Of a DNA stretch of 64,000 bases, positions 28,940 through 39,527 are shown in pieces (position 1 is the first letter of the stretch; each line of letters begins with the position of its first letter). Position numbers and translations under genes: made by a program. The notes beneath the pieces were generated by a model. The model saw only the letters and a program-made list of their open reading frames with translations. It was not told the origin of the DNA and made no database searches. The stretch is from Alphaproteobacteria bacterium (GTDB lineage: Bacteria; Pseudomonadota; Alphaproteobacteria; Micropepsales; Micropepsaceae), in the NCBI GenBank assembly GCA_019247845.1, contig JAFBAL010000061.1:1-64000 (forward strand), written 5' to 3'.

Positions 28940-29797
28940 CTAGAGAATCTTCGAGAAAGCTTTACTGATCCACGAGCCTTTGTCTTCCTCGGGCTTCATG
29001 TGGTGGGTGACCAGCAGGGCGTAGGAATCCTTGTACCAGGTGCTGCCGGGATAGTTGGCGCCGAGCACCGCCGCCGCCGTCTTGGCCTCGTTGTAGATGC
29101 CGAGCGCGTAATAGGCCTCGGTCAGCCGCTCCAGGGCTTCGGCGATCTGGGTGGTGCGCTGGTACTGCTCGACCACGGTGCGGAAGCGGTTGATCGCGCC
29201 GATATAGTCGCCGCGCAGAAGATAATAGCGCCCGACCGCCATCTCCTTGCCCGCGATGTGGTCGATGGTGAGGTCGATCTTGAGCGTCGCGTCGCGCGCA
29301 TATTCGGTGTCGGGGAAGCGCTGCACGACGTCCTGCAGCGCCACCAGCGCGGCCTCGGTGTTGCTCTGGTCGCGGCCGACGTCGACGATCTGCTCATAGA
29401 GCGAGATGGCCTTGAGATAGAAGGCGTAGGCGACTTCGTGGCTGCCCGGATGCAGCGCGATATAGGCGTCCGCCGCCTGGATCGCGTCCGGATATTTGTT
29501 GGCCTGGTAGTAGCAGAAGGCCGACATCAGCATCGCGCGCCGCGCCCAGACAGAATAGGGATGCTGGCGCTCGACCTCGTCGAACTGATGCGCGGCACCT
29601 TCCCAGTCGCGGTTCTTTATCTGGTGCCAGGCGTCGGCATAGATCGCGTCGATCGGCCGTTCGACATAGACGACGTCCTTGTCGCCGCGGCCCTCGTCGG
29701 CCCCGAACCATTTGTCGAACGTCCCGCAGCCGCCGAGCCCGAGAGTGGCGCCGAAGGTCAGCGTGATGACGGCCGCGCGAAGGAGAGGTCTGGACAT
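28940..29797 (-). CDS. bamD: Outer membrane assembly lipoprotein BamD
   Basis: BamD is the essential TPR lipoprotein of the BAM complex that inserts outer-membrane beta-barrels. The 285-residue protein has a lipoprotein signal ending LGLGGC with Cys24 and five TPR-like helix pairs from about residue 45 (IYADAWHQIKNRDWEGAAHQFDEVERQHPYS, of which DEVERQHPYS is a family hallmark) to residue 270. I start at 29797; the frame is open further upstream but those residues are not lipoprotein-like. It follows lpxC with a 95-base gap and precedes recN by ten bases. Order lpxC-bamD-recN-ligA is conserved in Alphaproteobacteria. Confidence 0.95.
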   Translation of the reverse strand: MSRPLLRAAVITLTFGATLGLGGCGTFDKWFGADEGRGDKDVVYVERPIDAIYADAWHQIKNRDWEGAAHQFDEVERQHPYSVWARRAMLMSAFCYYQANKYPDAIQAADAYIALHPGSHEVAYAFYLKAISLYEQIVDVGRDQSNTEAALVALQDVVQRFPDTEYARDATLKIDLTIDHIAGKEMAVGRYYLLRGDYIGAINRFRTVVEQYQRTTQIAEALERLTEAYYALGIYNEAKTAAAVLGANYPGSTWYKDSYALLVTHHMKPEEDKGSWISKAFSKIL

Positions 29798-29892
29798 ACG
29801 GTCTTTCCGGGGAAGCAGACGCCTTATGCCACCCGGACTGCCGCCCGGTCCAGCCCGCTCGAGCCTCAACCTAAAGGGAAAATCCTGAGGCA

Positions 29893-30738
29893 TTACGGGA
29901 GGTTAACCCGGACATGGCTGGCGGGATCGGCGAACAGGGCACGAAGCAGGGCATTGTTCAGCGCATGGCCGGACCTCGCGCCCTCGAAGCGGGCGACGAG
30001 CGGCGCGCCCGCCAGCGCCATGTCGCCCACCGCGTCCAGGATCTTGTGGCGCACGAACTCGTCGTCGAAGCGCATCAGGCCGCGGTTGACGACCGTGTCG
30101 CCTTCGATCGCCAGCGTGTTGTCGAGCGAGGCGCCGTGACCGCGGTTCATCTTCTTGAGCATATCCAGCTCGTGCACGAAGCCGAAGGTGCGCGCCGGCG
30201 CGATCTCGCGGCGGAAGGCTTCGGCGCCGAATGCGAGACGGAAGCTCTGCCGACCGATGGCGCGCGTCGGAAAGTCGATGTCCATGTCGTATTCGAGCGC
30301 CTCGGCCGGCACCAGCGCCGCCGACGCGTCCTTATGCGCGACCTCGACGCGCTTGAGAACCTTGATCGCCGTGCGCGGCGCGGCTTGCTCCTTCAAGCCC
30401 GCCCGCTCCAGCAGAACCAGGTAGGACAGCGCGTCGCCGTCCAGGATCGGCGGCTCTGTCCCGTCGAGGGTGACCAGCAGGTCGTCGATGCCGGCGCCCG
30501 CGACCGCCGCCATCAGGTGCTCGATCACGCCGATGCTGGCGCCGTCATGGCTGATCACCGTGCCCAGGTTGGTCTCGCTCACCAGGTCGTAGCGCGCCGG
30601 GATGTCGATGCCCATATCGCTGCGGCGGAAGACGACGCCGCTGCCGGCCGCGGCGGGCGACAGGGTCATGGCGACTTGCGTGCCGGCATGCAGCGCCGTG
30701 CCGGTCGCGGTGACTTCGGAAGCCAGCGTGCGGCGCAT
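29893..30738 (-). CDS. lpxC: UDP-3-O-acyl-N-acetylglucosamine deacetylase LpxC
   Basis: LpxC carries out the committed step of lipid A synthesis, removing acetate from UDP-3-O-acyl-GlcNAc. The 281-residue protein, slightly shorter than E. coli LpxC, keeps the zinc ligands: His74 in VIEHLMAA, and His and Asp in FVRHKILDAVGD; the catalytic SGHALNN histidine is near the C-terminus. The acyl-binding region TFGFVHELDMLKKM is intact. Its ATG overlaps the upstream amidase stop by one base (TGATG), so lpxC appears to be translationally coupled to that amidase, which is not the usual neighbour; ftsZ or ftsA is more often next. Confidence 0.96.
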   Translation of the reverse strand: MRRTLASEVTATGTALHAGTQVAMTLSPAAAGSGVVFRRSDMGIDIPARYDLVSETNLGTVISHDGASIGVIEHLMAAVAGAGIDDLLVTLDGTEPPILDGDALSYLVLLERAGLKEQAAPRTAIKVLKRVEVAHKDASAALVPAEALEYDMDIDFPTRAIGRQSFRLAFGAEAFRREIAPARTFGFVHELDMLKKMNRGHGASLDNTLAIEGDTVVNRGLMRFDDEFVRHKILDAVGDMALAGAPLVARFEGARSGHALNNALLRALFADPASHVRVNLP

Positions 30739-32342
30739 CAATGCGTCCCCGCCGATGCGCCAAGGGGCGCAAAAGCACGCTGGACCGACGGATCGTCCTC
30801 CAGCGTCTTCAGGTATTTCGGCGGCTGGCGCGCCGGCATCGCCTGCTCGAAGGCATGGCCGATGGCGAGCACTCTGGCGTCCGCCCAAGGCTGGCCGATG
30901 ACGGAAAGCCCGACCGGCAGCCCATGCACCAGGCCCATCGGCACGGTGAGATGCGGATAGCCCGCCGTCGCCGGCAGGAAGGACGACGAGCCGGTGTCGC
31001 CGTCGCCTTTGACGACGTCGATGCGGAACGACGGCGAGCCCGTCGGCCTGAGGATCGCGTCGACCCGATAGCTGGCGAACAGACGGTCGAGCGCGTCCTG
31101 CGACGCGGCCTTCAAGTCGTCACGCGCGGCGATATAGACGGGATCGGAAAGACCCTGCGTCGCCTCGGCCGCCTCGAACAGGTCCTGGCCGAACAGCGCC
31201 GTCTCGCGCGGCGACTGCGCGTTGAAGGCGATGACGTCGGCAAGCGCGCGCATCTTCGACGACGGCAGGCCGCCCAGATAGGCATCGAGGTCGTTCTTCA
31301 GCTCGTATTCCAGCACCATCAGCTCCTTGTCGCCGAGCTCGGAGGCCGGCGGCTTGAAATCGGTGATGGGCACGATCTCCGCGCCGGCGCCTTTCAGCGC
31401 CGAGAGCGCGGCCAGGAACGCTGGATCGTCCTCGGCCGGCATCAGCACGCCGAGCCTGCGGCCCTTGAGCGAGAAGGCCGCGAGCGCGGCGGGGTAATCG
31501 GCTTTGACCTCGTCGGCGGGCAGGGTCGCCTTGTCGTCCACGTCGGTTCCGGCCATGGCGGCGAGCAGGATCGCCGCATCCGCCACGGTCCGCGTCATCG
31601 GCCCCAGCGTGTCCTGGCTGTGGGCGATGGGCACGACATGGGTGCGCGAGACTAGGCCGAGCGTGGGCTTGAACGCGACGACGCCGTTGATCGAGCCGGG
31701 ACAGACGAGCGAGCCGTCGGTCTCGGACCCTATGGCCGCCGCGCCCAGGCTTGCGGCCACGCCGGCAGCACTTCCCGAGCTGGAGCCGCAGGCGCTGCGG
31801 TCGAGCACGTAGGGATTCTTCACCAGCCCGCCGATGCCGGACCAGCCGCTGAGCGAATGGGCGCTTCGGATATTCGCCCATTCGCTCAAATTCGCCTTGG
31901 CCAGCACGATCGCGCCGGCGGCGCGCAGCCGCGCGACCGCGGGCGCGTCGCGGCCGGTGACGTTGTCGGCCAGCGCCAGCGATCCCGCCGTGGTCGGCAT
32001 CGGATCGCCCGTCTCGACATTGTCCTTCACCAGGATCGGGATGCCGTGCAGCGGCCCGCGCGCACCTTTCGCCTTCCGCTCGGCATCGAGCGCCTTGGCA
32101 TCGGCGAGCGCGTTCGGATTTGTCGCGATGACGGCGTGCAGCTTCGGCCCGGCGCGATCGAGCCTGGCGATGCGCTTCAGATAGGCGCGCACCAACGCGG
32201 CCGAGGTCACGCGCCCCGCCGACAGATCGGCTTGAAGAGTCGCGATGTCCTTCTCCGCCACATCGTAGGGCGCGGCGCGGGACGCGGCATTGGCGGTGGT
32301 AAGAAGAGCAGCCATAAAAAGCGCTAGGGCGGCGGATTTCAT
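30738..32342 (-). CDS. Secreted amidase signature family protein
   Basis: A 534-residue amidase-signature enzyme with a Sec signal peptide (MKSAALALFMAALLTTANA, cleavage near residue 20). The catalytic Lys is in HGIPILVKDN, and the Gly/Ser-rich GSSSGSAAGVAASLG carries the cis-Ser, followed by ETDGSLVCPGSINGVVAFKPT with the nucleophile serine. Relatives hydrolyse amides such as glutamyl or aromatic amides; the substrate is unknown. Its location in the periplasm and between ftsZ and lpxC, with a start 32 bases after the ftsZ stop, suggest it is transcribed with the division genes, but a cell-wall role is only inference. Confidence 0.88.
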   Translation of the reverse strand: MKSAALALFMAALLTTANAASRAAPYDVAEKDIATLQADLSAGRVTSAALVRAYLKRIARLDRAGPKLHAVIATNPNALADAKALDAERKAKGARGPLHGIPILVKDNVETGDPMPTTAGSLALADNVTGRDAPAVARLRAAGAIVLAKANLSEWANIRSAHSLSGWSGIGGLVKNPYVLDRSACGSSSGSAAGVAASLGAAAIGSETDGSLVCPGSINGVVAFKPTLGLVSRTHVVPIAHSQDTLGPMTRTVADAAILLAAMAGTDVDDKATLPADEVKADYPAALAAFSLKGRRLGVLMPAEDDPAFLAALSALKGAGAEIVPITDFKPPASELGDKELMVLEYELKNDLDAYLGGLPSSKMRALADVIAFNAQSPRETALFGQDLFEAAEATQGLSDPVYIAARDDLKAASQDALDRLFASYRVDAILRPTGSPSFRIDVVKGDGDTGSSSFLPATAGYPHLTVPMGLVHGLPVGLSVIGQPWADARVLAIGHAFEQAMPARQPPKYLKTLEDDPSVQRAFAPLGASAGTH

Positions 32343-32374
32343 CCCGCCACCCTAGAACGCTTATGTCCGGGCTA

Positions 32375-33928
32375 CTAGTTCGTCTGGCGCCTGAGGAACG
32401 CCGGGATCTCGAACTGGTCGTCGCGCTTGTGATCGGGGAAGAGATCGTCGGCGCCGCCGTGCTGCTGCTGTTGGTGCTGCGGCGCGGGCCGGGGTTGCTC
32501 TGCGGCGCGCGTCAGCGGCTGCGCGCTGGCGCGGGGCGCGGGCGCGACGCGCGTCACCGGGGCTGCCGGCTCGTAGCGCGGCTCGTCCTTCACCACCGCC
32601 TTCTTGCGGCCGAGGAAGCCCCAGCCGCGGCGCTCGGGCTCCGCTTGCGGTTCCGGCTGCATGCGCATCGGCTGCGCCGCGTGCTGCGGGCGGATGGCGA
32701 CGGGGATCGGCTCCTCGACGACCTCGGGCGCATCGGCGCCGCCCAGGATATAGTCCTCGTCCGGCGATACCGGCTCGGGTGCTGCGGGGGCCGCCTGCAT
32801 CTGGCGCGCACCCATCTCGGCGGCGAGCGCCTGCTGCTGGCGCGCGACCGGGTTGAGCGCGGGCTGTTGCGGGAGAGACGCTTCCATCTTCATCTCGGGA
32901 CGCAGCGGCACGGCCTTGGGCGCGGCGGCGCGCAGCTCGACGGTGCGGCTCATGCGCATCTCGGCCGCGTCGATGCCGGTGGCGACCACCGAGACGCGGA
33001 TGCGGCCTTCCATGTTGTCCAGGATCGTCGAGCCGAAGATGATGCGCGCATCGGGATCGACCTCGGCGCGCACGCGGTTGGCGGCCTGCTCGACCTCGAA
33101 CAGCATCAGGTCCGGACCGCCGGTGATGTTGATCAGCACGCCGCGCGCGCCCTTCATCGACACGTCGTCGAGCAGCGGGTTGCAGATCGCCATGTCGGCG
33201 GCCTTCTGCGCCCGGTCCTCGCCCTCGGCCTCGCCGGTGCCCATCATCGCCTTGCCCATCTCGGAGATCACCGCCTTGATGTCGGCGAAGTCGAGGTTGA
33301 TCAGGCCCGGCATCACGATCAGGTCGGTGACGCCGCGCACGCCCGAATGCAGCACCTCGTCGGCCATGGCGAAGGCCTGGGCGCAGGTGGTGCGGTCGTT
33401 GGCGACGCGGAACAGGTTCTGATTGGGGATGACGATCAGCGTGTGGACGTGCTGCTGCAGCTCGAGGATGCCGCGCTCGGCGATGCGCATGCGGTTGTCG
33501 CCTTCGAAGGCGAAGGGCTTGGTGACGACGCCCACGGTGAGGATGCCGAGCTCGCGCACCGCGCGCGCGATGACCGGCGCCGCGCCCGTGCCCGTGCCGC
33601 CGCCCATCCCTGCGGTGATGAAGACCATGTGCGAGCCGCCGAGCTGCTCGAGGATCTCGTCCAGCGATTCTTCCGCGCCCGCGCGGCCGACGTCCGGCTG
33701 CGCGCCGGCGCCCAGGCCCTCGGTGGTATGCGCGCCGATCTGGATCTTGCGCTCGGCCTTGGACTGGGCCAGGGCCTGCGCGTCGGTGTTGGCCACCACG
33801 AATTCCACGCCTTCGAGCTTGGCCGCGATCATGTTGTTGACCGCGTTGCCTCCGGCGCCGCCCACGCCGAGCACGGTGATGCGGGGACGCAATTCCTTTT
33901 GTTCGGGCGCTTTCAGATTGATCGCCAT
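32375..33928 (-). CDS. ftsZ: Cell division protein FtsZ
   Basis: FtsZ is the tubulin-like GTPase that forms the division ring. The 517-residue protein has the GTP tubulin signature [10 protein letters not shown] from residue 109, the N-terminal [14 protein letters not shown] loop, the T7 loop [11 protein letters not shown] for GTP hydrolysis, and the C-terminal conserved peptide [10 protein letters not shown] that binds FtsA and other partners. Between about residues 320 and 500 is a long Pro/Gln/Ala-rich linker with a basic [13 protein letters not shown] region, typical of the long linkers in Alphaproteobacteria. AGGAG precedes the ATG. A 78-bp gap to ftsA has two GANTC sites and may carry a separate promoter. 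Confidence 0.98.
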   Translation of the reverse strand: MAINLKAPEQKELRPRITVLGVGGAGGNAVNNMIAAKLEGVEFVVANTDAQALAQSKAERKIQIGAHTTEGLGAGAQPDVGRAGAEESLDEILEQLGGSHMVFITAGMGGGTGTGAAPVIARAVRELGILTVGVVTKPFAFEGDNRMRIAERGILELQQHVHTLIVIPNQNLFRVANDRTTCAQAFAMADEVLHSGVRGVTDLIVMPGLINLDFADIKAVISEMGKAMMGTGEAEGEDRAQKAADMAICNPLLDDVSMKGARGVLINITGGPDLMLFEVEQAANRVRAEVDPDARIIFGSTILDNMEGRIRVSVVATGIDAAEMRMSRTVELRAAAPKAVPLRPEMKMEASLPQQPALNPVARQQQALAAEMGARQMQAAPAAPEPVSPDEDYILGGADAPEVVEEPIPVAIRPQHAAQPMRMQPEPQAEPERRGWGFLGRKKAVVKDEPRYEPAAPVTRVAPAPRASAQPLTRAAEQPRPAPQHQQQQHGGADDLFPDHKRDDQFEIPAFLRRQTN

Positions 33929-33984
33929 TTCGTTCTCCTAAAGGTAACGCCACCCTCTGTTACGCACGCCACAAAAGCCCAACC

Positions 33985-34008
33985 GATTCGTGTTGTTATT
34001 GTTGAATC
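33985..34008. promoter_or_regulatory. Pair of GANTC sites upstream of ftsZ
   Basis: GATTC (33985-33989) and GAATC (34004-34008) lie 14 bp apart in the short ftsA-ftsZ gap. GANTC is the CcrM methylation site; in Caulobacter methylated GANTC sites with GcrA activate ftsZ. No firm -35/-10 pair could be placed beside them. Confidence 0.4.
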
Positions 34009-35287
34009 ACCGGAACAGCCCGCCGGTCAACCGGCTGAGCCATCCTTTGCCTTGTCCCACCTCGTCTTCGTCGACCGCGACGGGGTTCAGCACCTCGGGC
34101 GGCATCGTGGCACCCGCGATGAGTAGGCCCACCGCCGTCGCATAGTCGGGACCCGCCGACGCCGCCGGCAGGCCGGCCAGGTTCTGCGGCCGGCCGATGC
34201 GGACCTGCTTGTTCAGGATGCGGGCGCTGAGCTCGCGCACGCCGGCGAGCTGGCAGGCGCCGCCGGTCAGGACCGCGCGGCGGCCGACCGCCACGTCGTA
34301 GCCCGAGCTGCGCAGGCGCTGCTGCACCTCGCCCAGGGTCTCTTCCAGGCGCGCCTGGATGATGCGGGTGAGCATCGAGCGCGGCACGCGCATCGCGGTC
34401 TCCTCGCCGTCCTCGCCCATCTGGGAGATGGCGATGACGTCGGCGCTGGCTTCCATGTCGCCCAAGGCGGCACCGAACAGGGTCTTGCTGCGCTCGGCCG
34501 CCGACAAGGGAGCCGAGAGCATCCGCGCCAGGTCGGTGGTGACCGCGAGCCCGCCCATCGGCACGACGTCGGCATGGACCAGGTGGCCTTCCAGGAACAC
34601 CGCGATCGAGGTGGTGCCGGCGCCCATATCTATAAGTATGGCGCCGAGCTGCTTCTCGTCCTCGGTCAGGGTGGCAAGGCCGCTGGCATAGGGCGAGAAC
34701 AGCGAGGCGACCACGTTCAGGTGGCAGCGCTCGACCGCGAGCTTGAGGTTCTGCAGCGGCGACGGCTTGACCGCGACCGCATGCATCGCGACCCCGATGC
34801 GCTGGCAGAACATGCCCGACGGATCGCGCACGCCGCGCGCCTCGTCGACCACGTAGCTGGTGGGCGCGCTCTGGATGATCTCATGCCCCTCGACCAGGCA
34901 CTTGGCGCGGCCGTCGGCGAGCAGCGCGCGCAAGTGCGCGTCGGTCACCAGCGCGCCGTCCAAGGTCATCGCGGTGCGGGCGGTGACGCTGACCGGCTGG
35001 CCGCAATTGATCGAGATCAGCACGTTCTGGATGCGCGCATCGGCGTGGTTCTCGGCCGCCGCGACGCAATCGCGGATCGACTCTTCCACCAGGTCCAGGC
35101 TCGTCACCGTGCCGGCGCGCAGGCCCTGGCTCTCGCGCAACGCGGCGCCCAGGACTTTAAGGCTTCCATGCTCGGCGCGGCCGATCAGGCAGGCGATCTT
35201 CGACGAGCCGATGTCCAGCGCGGCCACCAGGCCGGGCCGGTAGGCGGGCACTTCTCCCACGGCGCGCAATCGCACGGTTTCACCCAT
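34007..35287 (-). CDS. ftsA: Cell division protein FtsA
   Basis: FtsA is the actin-like protein that ties FtsZ filaments to the membrane. The 426-residue protein begins, after an 18-residue lead, with LVAALDIGSSKIACLIG (phosphate 1 region), has the 1C subdomain with QNVLISINCGQP, the phosphate 2 loop LIDMGAGTTSIAVF and the adenosine loop AVLTGGACQLAGV. The C-terminal amphipathic helix GWLSRLTGGLFR is the membrane-targeting sequence, present and intact. The ATG overlaps the ftsQ stop by one base. Confidence 0.96.
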   Translation of the reverse strand: MGETVRLRAVGEVPAYRPGLVAALDIGSSKIACLIGRAEHGSLKVLGAALRESQGLRAGTVTSLDLVEESIRDCVAAAENHADARIQNVLISINCGQPVSVTARTAMTLDGALVTDAHLRALLADGRAKCLVEGHEIIQSAPTSYVVDEARGVRDPSGMFCQRIGVAMHAVAVKPSPLQNLKLAVERCHLNVVASLFSPYASGLATLTEDEKQLGAILIDMGAGTTSIAVFLEGHLVHADVVPMGGLAVTTDLARMLSAPLSAAERSKTLFGAALGDMEASADVIAISQMGEDGEETAMRVPRSMLTRIIQARLEETLGEVQQRLRSSGYDVAVGRRAVLTGGACQLAGVRELSARILNKQVRIGRPQNLAGLPAASAGPDYATAVGLLIAGATMPPEVLNPVAVDEDEVGQGKGWLSRLTGGLFR

Positions 35288-36234
35288 CAGAGCTCTCTCC
35301 CCCGGCCGGCATCCGCAGGTTTCCCCTGCTGCGGCTGCTGGCCTTTCAACACGAAGAAATAATGCGTGCGCGAGCGCAGGTCGATCTCGGCCACGCTGCG
35401 CTCGAGCACGCCGTCGTCGACGATCAGCTTCTCGAGCGTGTCGAGCTGCTCGCGCCACCCGGCTTCCGGAAGCTGCACGACCACATTGCCGTCGAGGATC
35501 AGGTTCCAGCGGCGTTCCGAAACGCGCTGATAGGCCTTGGTGCGCGCGGCGATGGCGCGGTGCGCCGCGACCGCGTCGACCAGATCGGCCGCGTCCTGAG
35601 GCGCCGCGTCGCCCGCGAGCAGCGGCAGATGCGCGAATTCGGGCGTGACGTCGGCGGTGATCACCTTGCCCGAGCGCTCGACGACATAGGTCGCCGCCTG
35701 CGTCTTCCAAAGCGCGAAGGGCAGCTTCTCGACGATGCGCACGCTGATCGCATCGGGGTAGCGGCGCTGGACGTCGGCATCGGCGACCCAGTCGAGCTGC
35801 ATCAGCCGCGCGCGCGCCGATTGCAGGTCGGCGCCGAAGATCGACTCGCCCGGCTGGAAGCCGAGCGCGGCCAGGATCGTCTCGGGCGGCGTGCGCTGGT
35901 TGCCGGCAAGATGCACTTCGGAGATCCCGAAGCCGGCATCTGCGACCAAGGCGTTCCAGCCGTCCGTCGCGCCATGCACCATGCGCGCCGCCTTGCCGCT
36001 GACGAAGAACGCCGCGACGAAGGCGAAGGCCACGAGCGACAGGCCGATCGAAAACATCGGGCGGCGGAAGGCGAGCCAGCTTCGCACCCGTTCCTTCAGC
36101 CGCGCGACCACGCCCGGACGCTTGGCGCGGCGGGCGGTGCCCGGCTGCACCTTGCTGCGCTTGACGCCGCGCTCTCGCGCCGGCGCCTGGCCGCGCGAGA
36201 CCCGCGTCGCGCGTTCGGCTCTCACCGGTCGCAT
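35287..36234 (-). CDS. ftsQ: Cell division protein FtsQ
   Basis: FtsQ bridges early and late division proteins through FtsL and FtsB. The 315-residue protein has a long basic cytoplasmic tail (to about residue 58, rich in Arg and Lys), one membrane segment (about 60-80), then a POTRA domain beginning [18 protein letters not shown] and the FtsQ/DivIB beta domain with [21 protein letters not shown] and PFALWK. The C-terminus is Gln/Gly-rich. The start overlaps the end of ddl by 13 nt. The extended basic N-terminus is common in Alphaproteobacteria. Confidence 0.94.
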   Translation of the reverse strand: MRPVRAERATRVSRGQAPARERGVKRSKVQPGTARRAKRPGVVARLKERVRSWLAFRRPMFSIGLSLVAFAFVAAFFVSGKAARMVHGATDGWNALVADAGFGISEVHLAGNQRTPPETILAALGFQPGESIFGADLQSARARLMQLDWVADADVQRRYPDAISVRIVEKLPFALWKTQAATYVVERSGKVITADVTPEFAHLPLLAGDAAPQDAADLVDAVAAHRAIAARTKAYQRVSERRWNLILDGNVVVQLPEAGWREQLDTLEKLIVDDGVLERSVAEIDLRSRTHYFFVLKGQQPQQGKPADAGRGREL

Positions 36235-37160
36235 GAGGCGTCCTCCACGATCCAGCGGCAGAGCTTCGCATAGGACATGCCGTTGTATGCGGCCTGCTCC
36301 GGCACCAGCGAAGTGGGCGTCATGCCGGGCTGGGTGTTGGTCTCCAACGCGACCAGGCGGTGCTTGCCGCCAGACTCCTTCGCACTGTCGTCATAGCGGA
36401 AATCGGTGCGCGTCACGCCGCGGCAGCCGAGCGCCCGATGCGCCAGGACCGACAGCCGCATCGCCTCGTCGGCGACGGCCTGGCTGATCTTCGCCGGCAG
36501 CACGTGCACCGAACCGCCGCTGCTGTACTTGGCTTCGTAGTCGTAGAATTCGAGGTTGGTCGTGATCTCTGTGACGCCCAAGGCCCTATCGCCCATCACC
36601 GCGACGGTCAGCTCGCGGCCGGGGACGTATTCCTCGACCATCATCTCGTCGGTCAGGTTCCATTCGGGCTTGGTCAGCTCCGACGGCGGACGGTTGTCGC
36701 CCTTGCGGATGATATAGACGCCGACCGACGAGCCTTCGTTCACCGGCTTGATGACGTAAGGCGGCTCCATCAGGTGGCGCGCGCCGGCCTCGCGGCGGTC
36801 GGCGACGATGGACTTGACGACGGGCACGCCCGCCTCGCGATAGATATCCTTGGTGCGCTGCTTGTGCATGGCGAGCGACGACGCCAGGACGCCGGAATGC
36901 GTGTAGGGGATGCGCAGCAGCTCGAGCAGGCCCTGGATGCAGCCGTCCTCGCCGTAGCGGCCATGCAGCGCGTTGAAGACGCAGTCGACCTTGGCGTCGA
37001 GCAATTGCTGCGCCGGGTTGTCGCCGGGATCGATCTCGACCACGTCGAAGCCCTCTTCGCGCAAGGCCGCGGCGCAGCCCTTGCCCGACGACAAGCTGAC
37101 CTCGCGCTCCGCGGAGCGCCCGCCCAACAGGACCGCCACGCGCTTGAAGGAGGTGGTCAT
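36222..37160 (-). CDS. ddl: D-alanine--D-alanine ligase
   Basis: Ddl makes D-Ala-D-Ala for the peptidoglycan pentapeptide. The 312-residue ATP-grasp enzyme has the [15 protein letters not shown]-terminal motif, [34 protein letters not shown], the [10 protein letters not shown] serine loop, [11 protein letters not shown], and the C-terminal EPN-like [18 protein letters not shown] metal-binding motif. The first catalytic glutamate is in the AEREVS element. The gene stops inside the ftsQ start and lies 46 bases downstream of murB. The standard DdlB position in the dcw cluster makes it likely the main cell-wall Ddl. Confidence 0.96.
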   Translation of the reverse strand: MTTSFKRVAVLLGGRSAEREVSLSSGKGCAAALREEGFDVVEIDPGDNPAQQLLDAKVDCVFNALHGRYGEDGCIQGLLELLRIPYTHSGVLASSLAMHKQRTKDIYREAGVPVVKSIVADRREAGARHLMEPPYVIKPVNEGSSVGVYIIRKGDNRPPSELTKPEWNLTDEMMVEEYVPGRELTVAVMGDRALGVTEITTNLEFYDYEAKYSSGGSVHVLPAKISQAVADEAMRLSVLAHRALGCRGVTRTDFRYDDSAKESGGKHRLVALETNTQPGMTPTSLVPEQAAYNGMSYAKLCRWIVEDASCDR

Positions 37161-37206
37161 CGCGCACCCCCCGCGCCCATGCGTGCGTTCGCGCGTTCGA
37201 ATCTGC

Positions 37207-38106
37207 TCATGCGACGCCCACCCGCTTGATCTCCCACTCGAGCACGACGCCGAACTTGTCCTTCACCCGCGTCCGCACCTCTTCGCCCAGGGCTTCGATG
37301 TCGGACGCAGTCGCCTCGCCGGTGTTGATGAGGAAGTTGCAGTGCTTCTCGCTGACCTGCGCCGCACCATGCATCAGCCCGCGGCAGCCGGCCTTGTCGA
37401 TCAGCTCCCAGGCCTTGTGGCCGTGCGGGTTCTTGAAGGTCGAGCCGCCGGTGCGCGACTTGACGGGCTGCGTGCTTTCGCGCTGCTCGACCAGCGCGTC
37501 CATGCGCGCCTTCACGGCCGCGGGATCGTCGGCGCTGCCTTCGAACACCGCCTCGACGAAGATGAAGTCTTCCGGCACCTGCGCTTTGCGATAGACGAAG
37601 CCCATGTCGGCAGCCGTCAGCTTGTGGACGTCGCCCCGGCCGTCGATGGCGGTCGCCTCGACGAAGATGTCCTTGATCTCGCGCCCGTAGCAGCCCGCGT
37701 TCATCTTGAGCGCGCCGCCGACGGTGCCTGGGATGCCGCGCAGGAACTCCATGCCGCCGATGCCGGCCTCGGCCGCCGCGCGCGCCACAGCGGCATCGAG
37801 CGCCGCCGCACCGACGCGGATGCGCGGGCCCTCGACCGCGATCCTGCCGAACGCGCCGGGCAGCCGCACCACCACGCCGGGGATGCCGCCGTCGCGCACC
37901 AGGAGGTTCGAGCCGACGCCGATGACGCTCACGCGCAGCTCCGCCGGACGCGCGCTGAGGAAGGTCGCCAGGTCGTCGACATCCGCAGGCCTGAACAGCA
38001 CCTCCGCCGGGCCGCCGGCGCGGAACCAGACGAGGTCCTTGAGCGCGGCGCCATGGGCGTAAGTCCCACGCACGGGAGGCAGCGCATCGCAGGGACGGGT
38101 CATCAT
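37207..38106 (-). CDS. murB: UDP-N-acetylenolpyruvoylglucosamine reductase MurB
   Basis: MurB reduces UDP-GlcNAc-enolpyruvate to UDP-MurNAc with NADPH and FAD. The 299-residue protein is a type II Mur[21 protein letters not shown] and [13 protein letters not shown] bind [27 protein letters not shown] is the family core, and [11 protein letters not shown] holds the active-site serine, with [11 protein letters not shown] closing the domain. Two ATGs stand in a row (38106 and 38103); the first overlaps the murC stop by one base and is used here. Confidence 0.97.
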   Translation of the reverse strand: MMTRPCDALPPVRGTYAHGAALKDLVWFRAGGPAEVLFRPADVDDLATFLSARPAELRVSVIGVGSNLLVRDGGIPGVVVRLPGAFGRIAVEGPRIRVGAAALDAAVARAAAEAGIGGMEFLRGIPGTVGGALKMNAGCYGREIKDIFVEATAIDGRGDVHKLTAADMGFVYRKAQVPEDFIFVEAVFEGSADDPAAVKARMDALVEQRESTQPVKSRTGGSTFKNPHGHKAWELIDKAGCRGLMHGAAQVSEKHCNFLINTGEATASDIEALGEEVRTRVKDKFGVVLEWEIKRVGVA

Positions 38107-39527
38107 CACGCCCTCCCCTCCAATTGCGCCTGCAGCGCCTTGGCCCAATGCGAGATCGAGCCCGCGCCGAGCAGCACCACCGCGCCGCCTTCCTTCATCA
38201 GCGGCCGCAGCACCGGCGCCAGGTCCATGCCGCCGTCGACGGTCATGACGTTGCGGTGGCCGCGCGCGCGCAACGCCTGCGCATAGCTGTCGCGGTCGAT
38301 ACCCTCGATGGGTTGCTCGCCCGCCGCATAGACCGGCGCGATGATCGCGACGTCGGCGTCGTTCAGGCAGGCGGCGAACTGCTCCCAGGTGTCGCGCAGA
38401 CGGGTATAGCGGTGCGGCTGCACCACCGCGACGATGGAGCCGCCATAGGCTTGGCGCGCGGCCTTCAAGGCGGCGGCGATCTTGAAGGGGTTGTGGGCGT
38501 AGTCGTCGACGATCGCAGCCCCGTTCCATTCGCCGACCTTGCTGAAGCGCCGGCCGACGCCGGCGAACTTGTTCAGCGCCTCGCGGATCTTCGCGTCGCC
38601 GACGCCGAGCTCGCGCGCCACGGTGACCGCGGCCAGCGAGTTCTGCACGTTGTGCTCGCCGGGCATGGGAAGGCGGATGCCGTCGATGCGCGTCTCGATG
38701 CCTCGGCGGCGGTCGGTGACGATGACGTCGTAGCACGACCGGCCTTCGGCATAGCGGATGTTGGTGGCGCGCACGTCGGCCTGCGGGCTCAAGCCATAGG
38801 TCACGATGCGCCGGTCCTCGATGCGCCCCGCCATGGCCTGCACCTCGGGATGGTCGATGCAGAGCACCGCGAAGCCGTAGAACGGCACGTTCTCGACGAA
38901 GCGCTGGAACGCGTCGCGCATTCGGTCGAAGGTGCCGTAGTAGTCGAGGTGATCGGGATCGGCATTGGTCACCACCGCGATGGTCGCGGGCAGGCGCAAG
39001 AACGTGCCGTCGCTCTCGTCGGCCTCGACCACGACCCAGTCGCCGGCGCCGAGCCGCGCATTGGTGCCGTAGGCGTTGATGATGCCGCCGTTGACGACCG
39101 TCGGGTCGAAGTCGCCCGCGTCGAGCAGCGCCGCCACCATCGTCGTGGTCGTGGTCTTGCCGTTGGTTCCGGCGATGGCGACGCAGGACTTGAGCCGCAT
39201 GATCTCGGCCAGCATCTCGGCTCGGCGCACGAGGGGAAGGTTCTGGCGGCGCGCCTCCTCGAACTCGACATTGCCGGGCTTGACGGCCGAGGAATAGACG
39301 ACGGCGTGCGCGTCTTTCAGGTTCTCGGCAGCCTGGCCGATGGCGACCGGAATGCCCATCGCCTTGATGCGCCGGACGTTGGTGTTCTCGACCGCGTCGG
39401 AGCCCTGAACCTTGTAGCCCAGGTTATGCATGATCTCGGCGATGCCGCTCATGCCGATGCCGCCGATGCCGATGAAATGGATGGCGCCGATGTCGAGGGG
39501 AACGCGGGTCTGGACCGGCTTGATCAT
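38106..39527 (-). CDS. murC: UDP-N-acetylmuramate--L-alanine ligase MurC
   Basis: MurC adds L-alanine to UDP-MurNAc, the first step of stem-peptide synthesis. The 473-residue Mur ligase has the N-terminal Rossmann fold [19 protein letters not shown], the ATP loop [26 protein letters not shown], the central [11 protein letters not shown] motif, [13 protein letters not shown] and the C-terminal domain with [12 protein letters not shown]. All motifs are intact. The ATG overlaps the murG stop by four bases and the stop overlaps murB by one base. Confidence 0.97.
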   Translation of the reverse strand: MIKPVQTRVPLDIGAIHFIGIGGIGMSGIAEIMHNLGYKVQGSDAVENTNVRRIKAMGIPVAIGQAAENLKDAHAVVYSSAVKPGNVEFEEARRQNLPLVRRAEMLAEIMRLKSCVAIAGTNGKTTTTTMVAALLDAGDFDPTVVNGGIINAYGTNARLGAGDWVVVEADESDGTFLRLPATIAVVTNADPDHLDYYGTFDRMRDAFQRFVENVPFYGFAVLCIDHPEVQAMAGRIEDRRIVTYGLSPQADVRATNIRYAEGRSCYDVIVTDRRRGIETRIDGIRLPMPGEHNVQNSLAAVTVARELGVGDAKIREALNKFAGVGRRFSKVGEWNGAAIVDDYAHNPFKIAAALKAARQAYGGSIVAVVQPHRYTRLRDTWEQFAACLNDADVAIIAPVYAAGEQPIEGIDRDSYAQALRARGHRNVMTVDGGMDLAPVLRPLMKEGGAVVLLGAGSISHWAKALQAQLEGRA

